DNA from: Methanobrevibacter sp.
Lineage (GTDB): Archaea > Methanobacteriota > Methanobacteria > Methanobacteriales > Methanobacteriaceae
Reading direction: 5' to 3'
Assembly (NCBI GenBank): GCA_017652345.1
Contig: JAGCBE010000339.1
Span: forward strand, 109,568-173,567
DNA length: 64,000 bases
A program made the translations under genes and the position numbers. The notes beneath the pieces are model-generated. The model ran no database searches. It was not told the DNA's origin and worked only from the letters and a program-made list of their open reading frames with translations. Below are positions 1-6,890 of this stretch, one piece after another. Within the stretch, counting starts at the first letter, position 1. Each line of letters opens with the position of its first letter.

Positions 1-171
1 TTCATTACAAATATCTGTTGCATTTTCTTCTCTTAAAGAAGCAAGGTATTTTACTTCAAGAACAGTCATTGAACGTGCTTTTATCTTTGCATTCTTTGAA
101 TATAAAACTCCTTTTGATGGCAATTCATTTAAATCGATTTGCCAGAAATTAAACATATCATAATTATGCAT
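1..171 (-). CDS. T4 gp26-like baseplate hub assembly protein, cut by window edge
   Basis: Only the first 57 residues are inside the window; the frame runs open to base 1. The visible part contains 'LNELPSKGVLYSKNAKIKAR' and then 'SMTVLEVKYLASLREENATD', the usual opening of the T4 baseplate protein family (gp26): a 'LPSKG..Y' turn followed by a helix. A second family member lies about 5.5 kb away (5675-6466) with 'LLPSRGKFYTDPIYVKKL' at the same place. The start is the first ATG, 4 bases after the stop of the upstream gene; an ATG 15 bases further in is also possible. In T4 gp26 is needed for hub assembly. Family assignment is from motif and length only. Confidence 0.6.
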   Translation of the reverse strand, partial: MHNYDMFNFWQIDLNELPSKGVLYSKNAKIKARSMTVLEVKYLASLREENATDICNE

Positions 172-175
172 TATA

Positions 176-862
176 TTATTTGTTGTTTTCATCGTTATTA
201 TCTCCAGGATCCGCTAATAATTTTACAGTTGCAGTTCCATTAAATATACCGCCGCCAGGAGTAGTTCCTACTGCGACACCAGTCATCGGAGGCGATGTGG
301 TTATTGCTTTCTTTAAAAAATTTTCAAATTCAGTCCAAAATGCCTTAAATGTATCTGGACTTTCTGGCGGTTCTGTTTTTATTCTATTAATGAATTTTTC
401 ACCAAAAACATAAAAATGCGGAGTAGGAACTCCACTAGGAATAGTAGCCGTAATCATAATAGGATTTACATATGCACCAACAGATATTCCTAAAAATTTT
501 GGCCATAATGCAGATGTAGTTGACCAATTAATTGTTGCCTGTGAAATTTTTATTCCAATGTAATTAAAAATCATCGGAAATATTTTTTCCTGAAATGTAG
601 AAAATGCTCTTAAATCAGTAGGGTTTATATTAAGAGATTCTGCTATAGGTTTTAAACCATTATAATAAAATGGAGTACTAACACCCAAAAGCTGAGGATA
701 AGTAACTACACCAGCAACAGAACCATATTGAATAATTAACCTTCTATCAAACCATTCATTTAATGCATTTGCAAGAATATTATAAAATGTTCCTGGAGGC
801 GATGTACTACTTAATGTTTTTAATTTTGGATATATTAAACTATAAATTGATGAGAATTCCAT
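176..862 (-). CDS. Hypothetical protein, probable virion assembly
   Basis: A 228-residue protein I do not recognise. It is rich in Pro, Gly, Ile and aromatic residues. It ends in a Gly-rich strand region 'TTPGGGIFNGTATVKLLAD' and an acidic Asp/Asn tail. I see no signal peptide and no obvious membrane helix. Its start overlaps the stop of the terminase C-half gene by one base (TAATG), and its own stop is 4 bases before a gp26-like gene, so the three are probably co-transcribed and translationally coupled. The context suggests a baseplate or tail assembly role, but nothing in the sequence fixes a function. Confidence 0.75.
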   Translation of the reverse strand: MEFSSIYSLIYPKLKTLSSTSPPGTFYNILANALNEWFDRRLIIQYGSVAGVVTYPQLLGVSTPFYYNGLKPIAESLNINPTDLRAFSTFQEKIFPMIFNYIGIKISQATINWSTTSALWPKFLGISVGAYVNPIMITATIPSGVPTPHFYVFGEKFINRIKTEPPESPDTFKAFWTEFENFLKKAITTSPPMTGVAVGTTPGGGIFNGTATVKLLADPGDNNDENNK

Positions 863-1917
863 TATTTAAAGTCACTCCAGAAATCGTCGTTATATTCCAT
901 TGCATCAGCCATCATGTCGACGGTCATATTACTTATTTCTTTTGTCTCTTCTTTAATCTTGATATTGTCCATATCAATTTCTGGTTGCAATGTTGCGTAA
1001 ACTGCCCAATACAAAGCTGAAACAGTATCGTCGTGATTTCCTTTTGCCGCTTTAAAAACGTTTGGTGATTGTTCTTCAAATCTTGAAAGTTCTGAAATTG
1101 TAACACCGTCATGAATTGTAAGAATTTCAGCATCGATAACTCTCTGTAATTCAAGACATGCATCAAGTTTAGAACGCTTATCTGATTTAGTTCCTAATCC
1201 TTTACCTGCTTTTTCAGTATTTAAAAGGTTTGGATTTTCAAGCGTATACCAAATTTCTTCTACAACTTGTTTACCCGGGTCATTATTTTCAATAATGAAC
1301 GAAGCATCGTTATACATCTTTGAAACTTTATCGATAATTCTAGCAAATTCACCAGGTTTTACCGTATTGGAACGATAAGTTGCAACTTGTTCCATGTGAT
1401 ATTTATCTTTAATTTCAATAACCTGAATGCAAGCATAGTCACCGCCAACACCTGCACAAGGGTCACATCCCATTAAATAGAAATGTCCTGCTTCTGGTCT
1501 TTTATAAATTGAAAATGATAAATCTTCAAATTGAACTTCTACAGGTTCCATTTCAACAAGTTTTTCAAGAACGTTACCGCTAATTAACGTATTAGAAGAA
1601 CCAATGAATGAACAGTTATGATGAATAATTCCATTCGTTGTTTCATATAATGCACCGTCGATATTAAGTGGAGTATAAACAGTCTTGACTCCGACTTCTT
1701 CTATTTGAAGAACTCTACTTATCTCAAATGTATTGTTTTTGACTAAAGAACCACGTTTAAGATCTTTTGCGTATATATCCTGATTATCAGGACTCTTAAA
1801 TCTATGGTCTAATGAACAAGTAATTTCAGAATTATCAAATATAATATGTATTGATTCCGCAGTTTTTTTCTGAAATCCATCAAATTTTTTAAAGGTGTCA
1901 CCAATCTTAATAAGCAT
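862..1917 (-). CDS. Large terminase C-terminal half (nuclease domain) preceded by C-terminal split intein
   Basis: The 351-residue product starts with a 101-residue Int-C and continues into the nuclease half of a T4 gp17-like large terminase. The intein part has a block-B-like 'SLDH' near residue 35-38 and ends 'TTNGIIHHN' (block G, penultimate His and terminal Asn). The first extein residue is Cys, giving 'CSFIGSSNTLISG', the segment that follows the ATPase domain in gp17 ('GTSGTLISG' in T4). Nuclease motifs follow: 'GCDPCAGVGGDYACIQV', 'FIIENNDPG' and 'GNHDDTVSALYW'. There is no ATPase domain here; it is encoded at 58199-59140 with the matching Int-N. I chose ATG 1917 rather than an in-frame ATG at 1989 because the late promoter element (1952-1959) lies inside the longer reading. 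The Int-C resembles the AceL-TerL split intein known from an Antarctic lake metagenome (from memory). Confidence 0.93.
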   Translation of the reverse strand: MLIKIGDTFKKFDGFQKKTAESIHIIFDNSEITCSLDHRFKSPDNQDIYAKDLKRGSLVKNNTFEISRVLQIEEVGVKTVYTPLNIDGALYETTNGIIHHNCSFIGSSNTLISGNVLEKLVEMEPVEVQFEDLSFSIYKRPEAGHFYLMGCDPCAGVGGDYACIQVIEIKDKYHMEQVATYRSNTVKPGEFARIIDKVSKMYNDASFIIENNDPGKQVVEEIWYTLENPNLLNTEKAGKGLGTKSDKRSKLDACLELQRVIDAEILTIHDGVTISELSRFEEQSPNVFKAAKGNHDDTVSALYWAVYATLQPEIDMDNIKIKEETKEISNMTVDMMADAMEYNDDFWSDFK

Positions 1918-1951
1918 AATAATCTCGATAAAATAAACAGAATATTTTATA

Positions 1952-1959
1952 TATTTATA
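1952..1959 (-). promoter_or_regulatory. Late promoter -10, TATAAATA
   Basis: Exact T4-type late octamer, 34 bases before the ATG of the terminase C-half gene. It decides that gene's start, since a longer reading would put the promoter inside the coding region. Confidence 0.75.
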
Positions 1960-1970
1960 ACAAGTAAAAC

Positions 1971-1978
1971 TATAAATA
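1971..1978 (+). promoter_or_regulatory. Late promoter -10, TATAAATA
   Basis: Exact octamer 28 bases before the ATG of the rightward gene at 2007, which also has a Shine-Dalgarno AAAAGGA. It forms a divergent pair with the element at 1952-1959. Confidence 0.75.
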
Positions 1979-2006
1979 TTATAAAACAATTAAAAGGATT
2001 TAAAAT

Positions 2007-3353
2007 ATGTTAAATTTAGATGTAACTCCTGCAAAAATGAGCTGTGACGAAATTAAGAAATGGCTTACAGAATGTGCTGCAGAAATTAGCAAGGCATATG
2101 ATGAAGACAATATTGCCTATGCAAATAAGCTTGATACAATTTATCAAGTTGTAAAGCAAATGGGTGAAGAAAAATGTAAAAATGAATCTTTTAGAGGATA
2201 TTTAAGTTCTTCAATGTTAACTGAATCTGTTACAGAAGAAAGTTCAAAACCTGCATATTTAATAGAAGTTGATGAAGCAATTATGTCATTTGAAGATAAA
2301 TTGAAAGATTGCGATGTTGAGCTTGACGCAAAGTTAACAGTGGATGATGATTTAAATATTGTTGATTTTCCGCCTATTACTGTTGATATTGGATTTAAAC
2401 TTCCTTTTATTGATGAAAAACAGCATATTGTTTTAACATATACTCCGAATGGAATACCAGAAAATTTAAATATTAACAATATTCCAGCAAAAGATTATTC
2501 TACCAGTCATACTGAAACAGGAACTGTTGTTTCATTCAAATCTCTTGGTAATTTATCTGATAATCTTGAAGATTTTGAATTTACTGAAACTATTGAATGG
2601 CCATTCGAAATGGATTTCAAATCTGCTACAGTAAAGAAAAAGTTTGATAAAATTAAAACTTTATCTGGAAAGATTATTGCTTTGCTTGGTAAAGAACAAT
2701 TAATTAATAAAGTTAGTGGTTATCAATCTACTCACTCTTCTGGTTCTAATAAAGCAACGAGAGCTAAGAGAGAAGCTGAAGCACTTAAAGCAACAATTCG
2801 TGCACGTGGCCCATTCAAGTCTAGAACTGAAATTCTTAAAGATACACTTCGTGCAATTCCAGGTATTACTTCTATTGAACAGTTACCTGTTATGGGTAAT
2901 CAACAGTATTATACCAAATTCCGTATTACATTTAATGGCGGTTGGTTTGATGTTTTCAACGGTGGTATGAATTTCAGAGTAATGGACAGTCTTGGCGGTT
3001 TTGGTAATAATCAGGAATTTAGAACTGATCCAAGTGATCCAGATGCATCTGTTACAAAAACACGTAATAAAGTTGTTGCATATATTCAAAAACGTATGGA
3101 AGATATGAAGATTGCAGCATTAAGTCCTAGAGAACGTGCAGCATTAGTAGCAAAAAATAAACCAAAACAACGTGATTTAACGACTGAATATAACGAGTTT
3201 ATTGAAATGGCTACAAATACCCTTAATGGAACAAATCCAGTCTCCAGAAGCGTCTTATCGGACAAATATGACCATCTCATGTATAGCGAGCGCTTCTTAA
3301 CTGATGAACAAATGTCTAAACTTATGGAACTTGTTACAGAGTTAGATATTTAA
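2007..3353 (+). CDS. Candidate processed head/virion protein
   Basis: A 448-residue protein without a recognisable family. The N-terminal ~70 residues are helical and charged; then comes 'YLSSSMLTESVTEESSK', which contains an LTE site like the proposed cleavage site of the capsid protein (LLTE|DF), and a second 'WLTE' lies near residue 20. The middle is acidic with beta-like segments, and the C-terminal third is basic ('NKATRAKREAEALKATIRAR', 'RERAALVAKNKPKQR'), which would suit contact with DNA. It has its own late promoter and Shine-Dalgarno site and is followed by a strong terminator. Inference: an internal head protein matured by gp21; a tail or baseplate protein is not excluded. Confidence 0.8.
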   Translation: MLNLDVTPAKMSCDEIKKWLTECAAEISKAYDEDNIAYANKLDTIYQVVKQMGEEKCKNESFRGYLSSSMLTESVTEESSKPAYLIEVDEAIMSFEDKLKDCDVELDAKLTVDDDLNIVDFPPITVDIGFKLPFIDEKQHIVLTYTPNGIPENLNINNIPAKDYSTSHTETGTVVSFKSLGNLSDNLEDFEFTETIEWPFEMDFKSATVKKKFDKIKTLSGKIIALLGKEQLINKVSGYQSTHSSGSNKATRAKREAEALKATIRARGPFKSRTEILKDTLRAIPGITSIEQLPVMGNQQYYTKFRITFNGGWFDVFNGGMNFRVMDSLGGFGNNQEFRTDPSDPDASVTKTRNKVVAYIQKRMEDMKIAALSPRERAALVAKNKPKQRDLTTEYNEFIEMATNTLNGTNPVSRSVLSDKYDHLMYSERFLTDEQMSKLMELVTELDI

Positions 3354-3357
3354 AAAT

Positions 3358-3385
3358 AAAAGCTTGGTTAATTCCAAGCTTTTTA
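3358..3385 (+). terminator. Rho-independent terminator
   Basis: Stem AAGCTTGG/CCAAGCTT with loop TTAATT, followed by a T run. It lies 5 bases after the stop of the gene at 2007-3353. Confidence 0.8.
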
Positions 3386-3390
3386 ATATA

Positions 3391-3425
3391 AAAAAATATG
3401 TGAACAAAAGTTCACATATTTTTAT
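3391..3425. terminator. Bidirectional terminator hairpin
   Basis: Long stem AAATATGTGAAC/GTTCACATATTT with loop AAAA and T/A runs on both sides, between convergent genes. It can serve the leftward gene that ends at 3442. Confidence 0.75.
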
Positions 3426-3441
3426 TTTCTCCTAAAAACTA

Positions 3442-4740
3442 TTAGATAGAACCGTAATCAGTTAATCTTGCAGCAACATCGAGGAAACTGTCATAAGAAT
3501 CTTCAGTTTCAACGGTTTCTTTAAGAATTCTGCCACCGAAGCGATTTGCACGTCTTGATTCAGCAACTTCGGCTGGTGCTTCATCATTGAGGAATTCACC
3601 TTCATCAACAACTTCATATTCAGCACCATTATTATCTAATGTATTCTGAATTGCATCCAACTTATTAGCTGGTGCAGTAATAAGAATGTATGGTCCATTG
3701 ACTTCAGACGAAACATCAAAGCTTGGTAAAATGTCTTCAATAACAACCTGAACATCGTCAGCATTTGCAAACTTTAAGCAACGATTTTCATCAGCTGGTG
3801 CTTCTGGAGCTTGTGCTGCTGGGTTAATGAATTCACCAAAGTCAGCAAGAACTCTCTTTGCAACATCAACATTTTTCTTTCTACCAACATTTCTAATTGT
3901 AAATGTTCCGTCTTCATTTTCAGTGTAATCAACTTCATTACTGTTAAGTCTTGTTCTGATACGTAATGGTGAAACACCTTCATTTGGCTTAAATACTGCA
4001 ATTCTACCAGATGTAAGCTGATTACTAGCATTATCACCAGTTGCAATATCAAGCTTGACATATAAACCATTGACTTTTTCTTTTTCTTCTGCAGTAAGTT
4101 CTGCTTCACGTGCAGCTAATGCATCAATACGTGCTCTAATTTCATCTGCATTGTTACCACCGCGTCTAAAAGAAGAAATAGAAGAACTAATACGTCTAAT
4201 AATATCTGATGGTGTAAGAGCGTTATCATCACGAGAATGTGTTGTTCTTGCTTGTCCTTCATCAGTCCAACGACCTTGTGGAATACCATCGCCTTCTTCA
4301 ACACATTGATTGATATATGCACGTTCTTTCTGTAATTCGCTTAAATATTCCTGATTACCAGATTCTGGGAATGCTGCAAGTGCTGCATCAAAGTTAGCCA
4401 AAAGTGTTTCTGCTGTTTTTTGAGACATACCCTTACTATTAGCACTCTTGAAGTCATTTTCAACCTTAGAAAGTGCTTCAGCAACACCAAATTCCTTGCT
4501 TGCACCTCTAACTGTTAAATTGACTGTACCGGCATTTTCAAGACCACTAAAAGAACCAGTATAACGGCCATTAAAACGTGCCATTTCAGAAAGAATCTGA
4601 TATGCCTTTGTTCTTGTTGCCTTACGAGATTCCATAGATTCCATTAAATCCTTGACGGTTTTCTTAAAATCATCGTTAGATTTACCATTAACTGAGTAAC
4701 CTACAGAACCTAAAATTTTCTTTGCTTCATTTAATTCCAT
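3442..4740 (-). CDS. Candidate internal head protein with N-terminal EA...GY tag
   Basis: A 432-residue protein of unknown family. It begins 'MELNEAKKILGSVGYSVNG', the same tag-like pattern (M-x-x-x-EA-helix-GY) as the products at 21241-21819, 42092-43027 and 44994-45542. The rest alternates charged helices with small beta segments. 'RIRTRLNSNEVDYTENEDGT' and the region around residues 310-380 ('VQVVIEDILPSFDVSSEVNG') look like small alpha/beta repeats. Near the C-terminus 'GRILKETVETEDSY' contains an LxE site that a gp21-type protease might cut. It has its own late promoter and a Shine-Dalgarno AGGAG. Function unknown; packaging into the head is inferred from the tag and expression pattern. 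Confidence 0.85.
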   Translation of the reverse strand: MELNEAKKILGSVGYSVNGKSNDDFKKTVKDLMESMESRKATRTKAYQILSEMARFNGRYTGSFSGLENAGTVNLTVRGASKEFGVAEALSKVENDFKSANSKGMSQKTAETLLANFDAALAAFPESGNQEYLSELQKERAYINQCVEEGDGIPQGRWTDEGQARTTHSRDDNALTPSDIIRRISSSISSFRRGGNNADEIRARIDALAAREAELTAEEKEKVNGLYVKLDIATGDNASNQLTSGRIAVFKPNEGVSPLRIRTRLNSNEVDYTENEDGTFTIRNVGRKKNVDVAKRVLADFGEFINPAAQAPEAPADENRCLKFANADDVQVVIEDILPSFDVSSEVNGPYILITAPANKLDAIQNTLDNNGAEYEVVDEGEFLNDEAPAEVAESRRANRFGGRILKETVETEDSYDSFLDVAARLTDYGSI

Positions 4741-4771
4741 TTTAAATTCTCCTAATTTAATTACTTTATAT

Positions 4772-4779
4772 TATTTATA
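4772..4779 (-). promoter_or_regulatory. Late promoter -10, TATAAATA
   Basis: Exact octamer 31 bases before the ATG of the tagged gene at 3442-4740. It lies between that gene and the end of regA. Confidence 0.75.
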
Positions 4780-4784
4780 AAGAT

Positions 4785-5186
4785 TTATTCAGAAATATTA
4801 TTAATATTGAATTTTCTGACTTTTTTATAATTAATTGCATCATTATGTGAAACAATATCAAATTTTGTTCTATGTGGTACAATTTCATTCATATCGTTAA
4901 TAGAAATCATATGCCATTTTATTAGCCATAATGCAATAGAATTGCGTCTTTCTAAATCTTCTAATGATACATTACCAAAACCATGATAGCCGTTTTTGCC
5001 AGTTGTTAATGTAAATAATTGTTTAAAATGAACTAAATAATAAGTATCAAATTGCTTTAATAAATGACAAGATTGATAAATTATTTTATTTTTCTTATCA
5101 ACAATTCCCATTCTGGACAATGTTTCTTTAATAACATTTGGATCTACCAGTAGCTTCACTTCTAATAATTTATTTGTTTGAAACAT
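4785..5186 (-). CDS. regA: RegA translational repressor
   Basis: A 133-residue homologue of T4 RegA (122 residues), an RNA-binding protein that blocks ribosome binding on selected phage early mRNAs. The core is clearly conserved: 'VIKETLSRMGIVDKKNKIIY' followed by 'QSCHLLKQFDTYYLVHFKQL' corresponds to T4 'VKETLTRMGIANNKDKVLYQ' and 'SCHILQKKGLYYIVHFKEM'. The later 'LEDLERRNSIALWLIKWHMI' matches the T4 'DEVRRDSIAWLLEDWGLI' helix. The start codon directly follows the stop of the preceding gene, so the two are probably coupled. In T4 regA follows the clamp and clamp-loader genes (45, 44, 62); these are not visible here. Confidence 0.95.
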   Translation of the reverse strand: MFQTNKLLEVKLLVDPNVIKETLSRMGIVDKKNKIIYQSCHLLKQFDTYYLVHFKQLFTLTTGKNGYHGFGNVSLEDLERRNSIALWLIKWHMISINDMNEIVPHRTKFDIVSHNDAINYKKVRKFNINNISE

Positions 5187-5612
5187 TTAATATTCCTCTG
5201 GTTTCCAATCAAATTCTTTTAATTCGCTTATGAATAACTTATTCGCAACGCTTTCTGGATCAATTTCGTCATCAGAAATAGACCTAAAGAATGTCATCAA
5301 TATATTTTTAACCATTGTATATCTAATAAGTTCAGATTCAGAAAGTTTAGAAAAACCATAATCTTTATAACCTTTATTATTATAAAGAATATCAATCTGC
5401 TTCTTCAATTCTGTAATATTGATATATTTCTTATTGTAAATTAGATATTTATTGTTACCAATTTCACGTGCAGTCCAAATAGTAGGATTTGCATCTTTAA
5501 TAACGTCTTCAAGAGTCATTTCTTTAGCAGCTTTACGAACGACTGTAGATTTTGATAATTCATCAGTCGCTTTATTTTCTTCTTCTACTAAATATTGCTT
5601 AAAATTAATCAT
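5187..5612 (-). CDS. Hypothetical protein with capsid-targeting-like N-terminus
   Basis: A 141-residue, mostly helical, charged protein of unknown family. It starts 'MINFKQYLVEEENKATDE', which resembles in length and pattern the short cleaved capsid-targeting peptides of T4 internal proteins ('MKTYQEFIAEA'). It lies immediately upstream of regA, the position of clamp-loader gene 62 in T4, but I see no convincing gp62 similarity. A late octamer lies only 5 bases before the start codon and no Shine-Dalgarno site is visible, so the transcript may be leaderless. Confidence 0.75.
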   Translation of the reverse strand: MINFKQYLVEEENKATDELSKSTVVRKAAKEMTLEDVIKDANPTIWTAREIGNNKYLIYNKKYINITELKKQIDILYNNKGYKDYGFSKLSESELIRYTMVKNILMTFFRSISDDEIDPESVANKLFISELKEFDWKPEEY

Positions 5613-5617
5613 ATAAT

Positions 5618-5625
5618 TATTTATA
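5618..5625 (-). promoter_or_regulatory. Late promoter -10, TATAAATA
   Basis: Exact octamer with 5 bases between it and the start codon of the gene ending at 5187. Transcription would begin at or very near the ATG. Confidence 0.7.
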
Positions 5626-5630
5626 AGTAA

Positions 5631-5656
5631 AAAAGGAGTATAAAATTACTCCTTTT
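5631..5656 (-). terminator. Rho-independent terminator
   Basis: Stem AAAAGGAGTA/TACTCCTTTT after the end of the gp26-like gene (5675-6466), just upstream of the next promoter. Confidence 0.75.
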
Positions 5657-5674
5657 CTATATTTTTATTTAAAA

Positions 5675-6466
5675 TTACTTGATTTTCGGTAAGAAGAACG
5701 ATGGAACAAATGGCATTGACAAGATAATTTCTTCACCGCAAGATTCACACTTGAACTTTGCAATCGGTTTTGCACTGAAAAGCAATTCACTCATTTCATT
5801 TGTAAAATGACTGAAACTCTTTGCATCAAGGTCACAGATATATTCATAAGCCTTATATAACGATAGCTTAGTATCATTAACTTTGTAAATATAACTAGAA
5901 AGTTCCAAAAGTTCTGGATTAATTTCAAGAATGATATTTTGGTCATTCTTTAAACGATTAATTGCACCTTCTGTACTAATTGTCGGATATGTAATTGTAA
6001 TTTTATCTTCATTTGGCAATTCGATATATTCTGGAACATCCTTATCAAGATAAGTAACGTCTAGATTCTTAAGGAAGAACTTATAATTTCTGATATTACC
6101 ACAATTATCACAAGTTCCACGAAGAACGAATGGAATATCATCATAAGTGAAAGCACGAAGATAATAAATTAACCAAATCTTGTCACCTACAAGAATTTTA
6201 TTTGTATCAATACCCCAAATACAAGAAGCAAGAACGTTATTAATTACATTATTAATATTATTTTCATTAATTGTAGCAAGATTTTTAATATTTAATGTAT
6301 TTAATTTCTTTACATAAATTGGATCTGTATAGAATTTACCTCTTGATGGTAATAAATTCTTATCTAACATTACAGATCCTTTAGGTGGTTGATTATTTAT
6401 TTCTTGTGAAATAACTCCAACATTCCCTTGATTAATATTATTAAGATCTAACTTTTCTGATTTCAT
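5675..6466 (-). CDS. T4 gp26-like baseplate hub protein with zinc ribbon
   Basis: A 263-residue member of the T4 baseplate protein family (gp26; T4 gp26 is about 208 residues). After ~30 residues comes 'MLDKNLLPSRGKFYTDPIYV', then a helical region, 'VGDKIWLIYYLRAFTYDDIP' and a zinc ribbon made of two CxxC pairs, 'GTCDNCGNI' and 'KCESCGEEI', about 110 residues apart. gp26 acts in assembly of the baseplate hub. The gene has a late promoter 33 bases upstream and a Shine-Dalgarno AAAGGTGA. It is paralogous to the partial gene at the left edge of the window. Whether it is in the virion or only an assembly factor cannot be told. Confidence 0.8.
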   Translation of the reverse strand: MKSEKLDLNNINQGNVGVISQEINNQPPKGSVMLDKNLLPSRGKFYTDPIYVKKLNTLNIKNLATINENNINNVINNVLASCIWGIDTNKILVGDKIWLIYYLRAFTYDDIPFVLRGTCDNCGNIRNYKFFLKNLDVTYLDKDVPEYIELPNEDKITITYPTISTEGAINRLKNDQNIILEINPELLELSSYIYKVNDTKLSLYKAYEYICDLDAKSFSHFTNEMSELLFSAKPIAKFKCESCGEEIILSMPFVPSFFLPKIK

Positions 6467-6498
6467 ATTTTCACCTTTATTAAATTAAACATTTTATA

Positions 6499-6506
6499 TA
6501 TTTATA
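6499..6506 (-). promoter_or_regulatory. Late promoter -10, TATAAATA
   Basis: Exact octamer 32 bases upstream of the gp26-like gene, between it and the structured RNA region. Confidence 0.7.
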
Positions 6507-6557
6507 TACATTAAATATATCTATACTCACACGTTCAAATATCTGTAGAGACAATAA

Positions 6558-6593
6558 GCCTATTTAGGAAAATAGGCAAAAGACATCTGTCTT
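6558..6593 (-). other. Hairpins at the 3' side of the structured RNA, possible terminator
   Basis: On the leftward strand, AAGACA/TGTCTT (6580-6593) is followed by an 8-bp stem GCCTATTT/AAATAGGC (6558-6577) and then TTATTGTC. It could end or protect the 3' side of the RNA described next. The T run is weak, so a terminator role is uncertain. Confidence 0.45.
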
Positions 6594-6601
6594 CGACTAA
6601 G

Positions 6602-6875
6602 TGGATTTACAAACAAGCTTGCGGGTCGGTCATCCTGTACTCCGATTTCATCCTGTTCAACCAATGGCGGCTAAATGTATTGTTTATTAGGCAATACTTC
6701 GATGAACTTTCCATTATCTGTTAATACCAGATCATATTACTGAAAGATGTCGTTCTTACATCTTTAATGGCTTACCCTCTACCGACAGTTCCATTGAGTT
6801 GGTCTTCGTTCCGAGGATTAAGACTTGGAATTTATGGAATCAAATATAGATTAATTGTAAATTTTTGTAAACCCA
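6602..6875 (-). ncRNA. Structured non-coding RNA candidate
   Basis: The only gene-free stretch over 300 bases (6467-6890). It is richer in G+C than its surroundings and has no open frame of note. A 12-bp stem closes it: TTTGTAAACCCA (6864-6875) with TGGATTTACAAA (6602-6613), perfect on the leftward RNA if one G-U is allowed. Inside are a three-way junction (6711-6715 with 6766-6770) holding hairpins 6716-6732 and 6743-6765 (8 bp), hairpin 6677-6697 (6 bp) and hairpin 6802-6824. A further helix 6624-6628/6658-6662 has a G-U only on the leftward strand. A pairing 6776-6779/6813-6816 could form as an alternative to, or pseudoknot with, the 6802-6824 hairpin. The two wobbles and the neighbouring gene direction favour the minus strand. 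I recognise no known RNA family and no splice-site context. Confidence 0.65.
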
Positions 6876-6890
6876 GATAATATAAAAATT

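Noticed and set aside
862..1917. Reading the two terminase halves as pseudogenes or a broken gene
   Set aside because: Both halves end or begin exactly at intein splice junctions, keep all catalytic motifs, and have start signals; decay would not produce this.
1917..1989. Longer in-frame start for the terminase C-half gene
   Set aside because: It would place the late promoter octamer inside the coding region and add an A+T-rich segment unlike intein sequence.
5187..5612. Clamp-loader small subunit gp62, because it lies upstream of regA as in T4
   Set aside because: No sequence similarity that I can see, and no clamp or clamp-loader genes next to it.
6467..6890. tRNA, tmRNA, group I intron or CRISPR in the long gene-free region
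   Set aside because: No cloverleaf with a T-loop, no tag frame, no group I P7/P3 core that I could find, no split gene around it, and no regularly spaced repeats.
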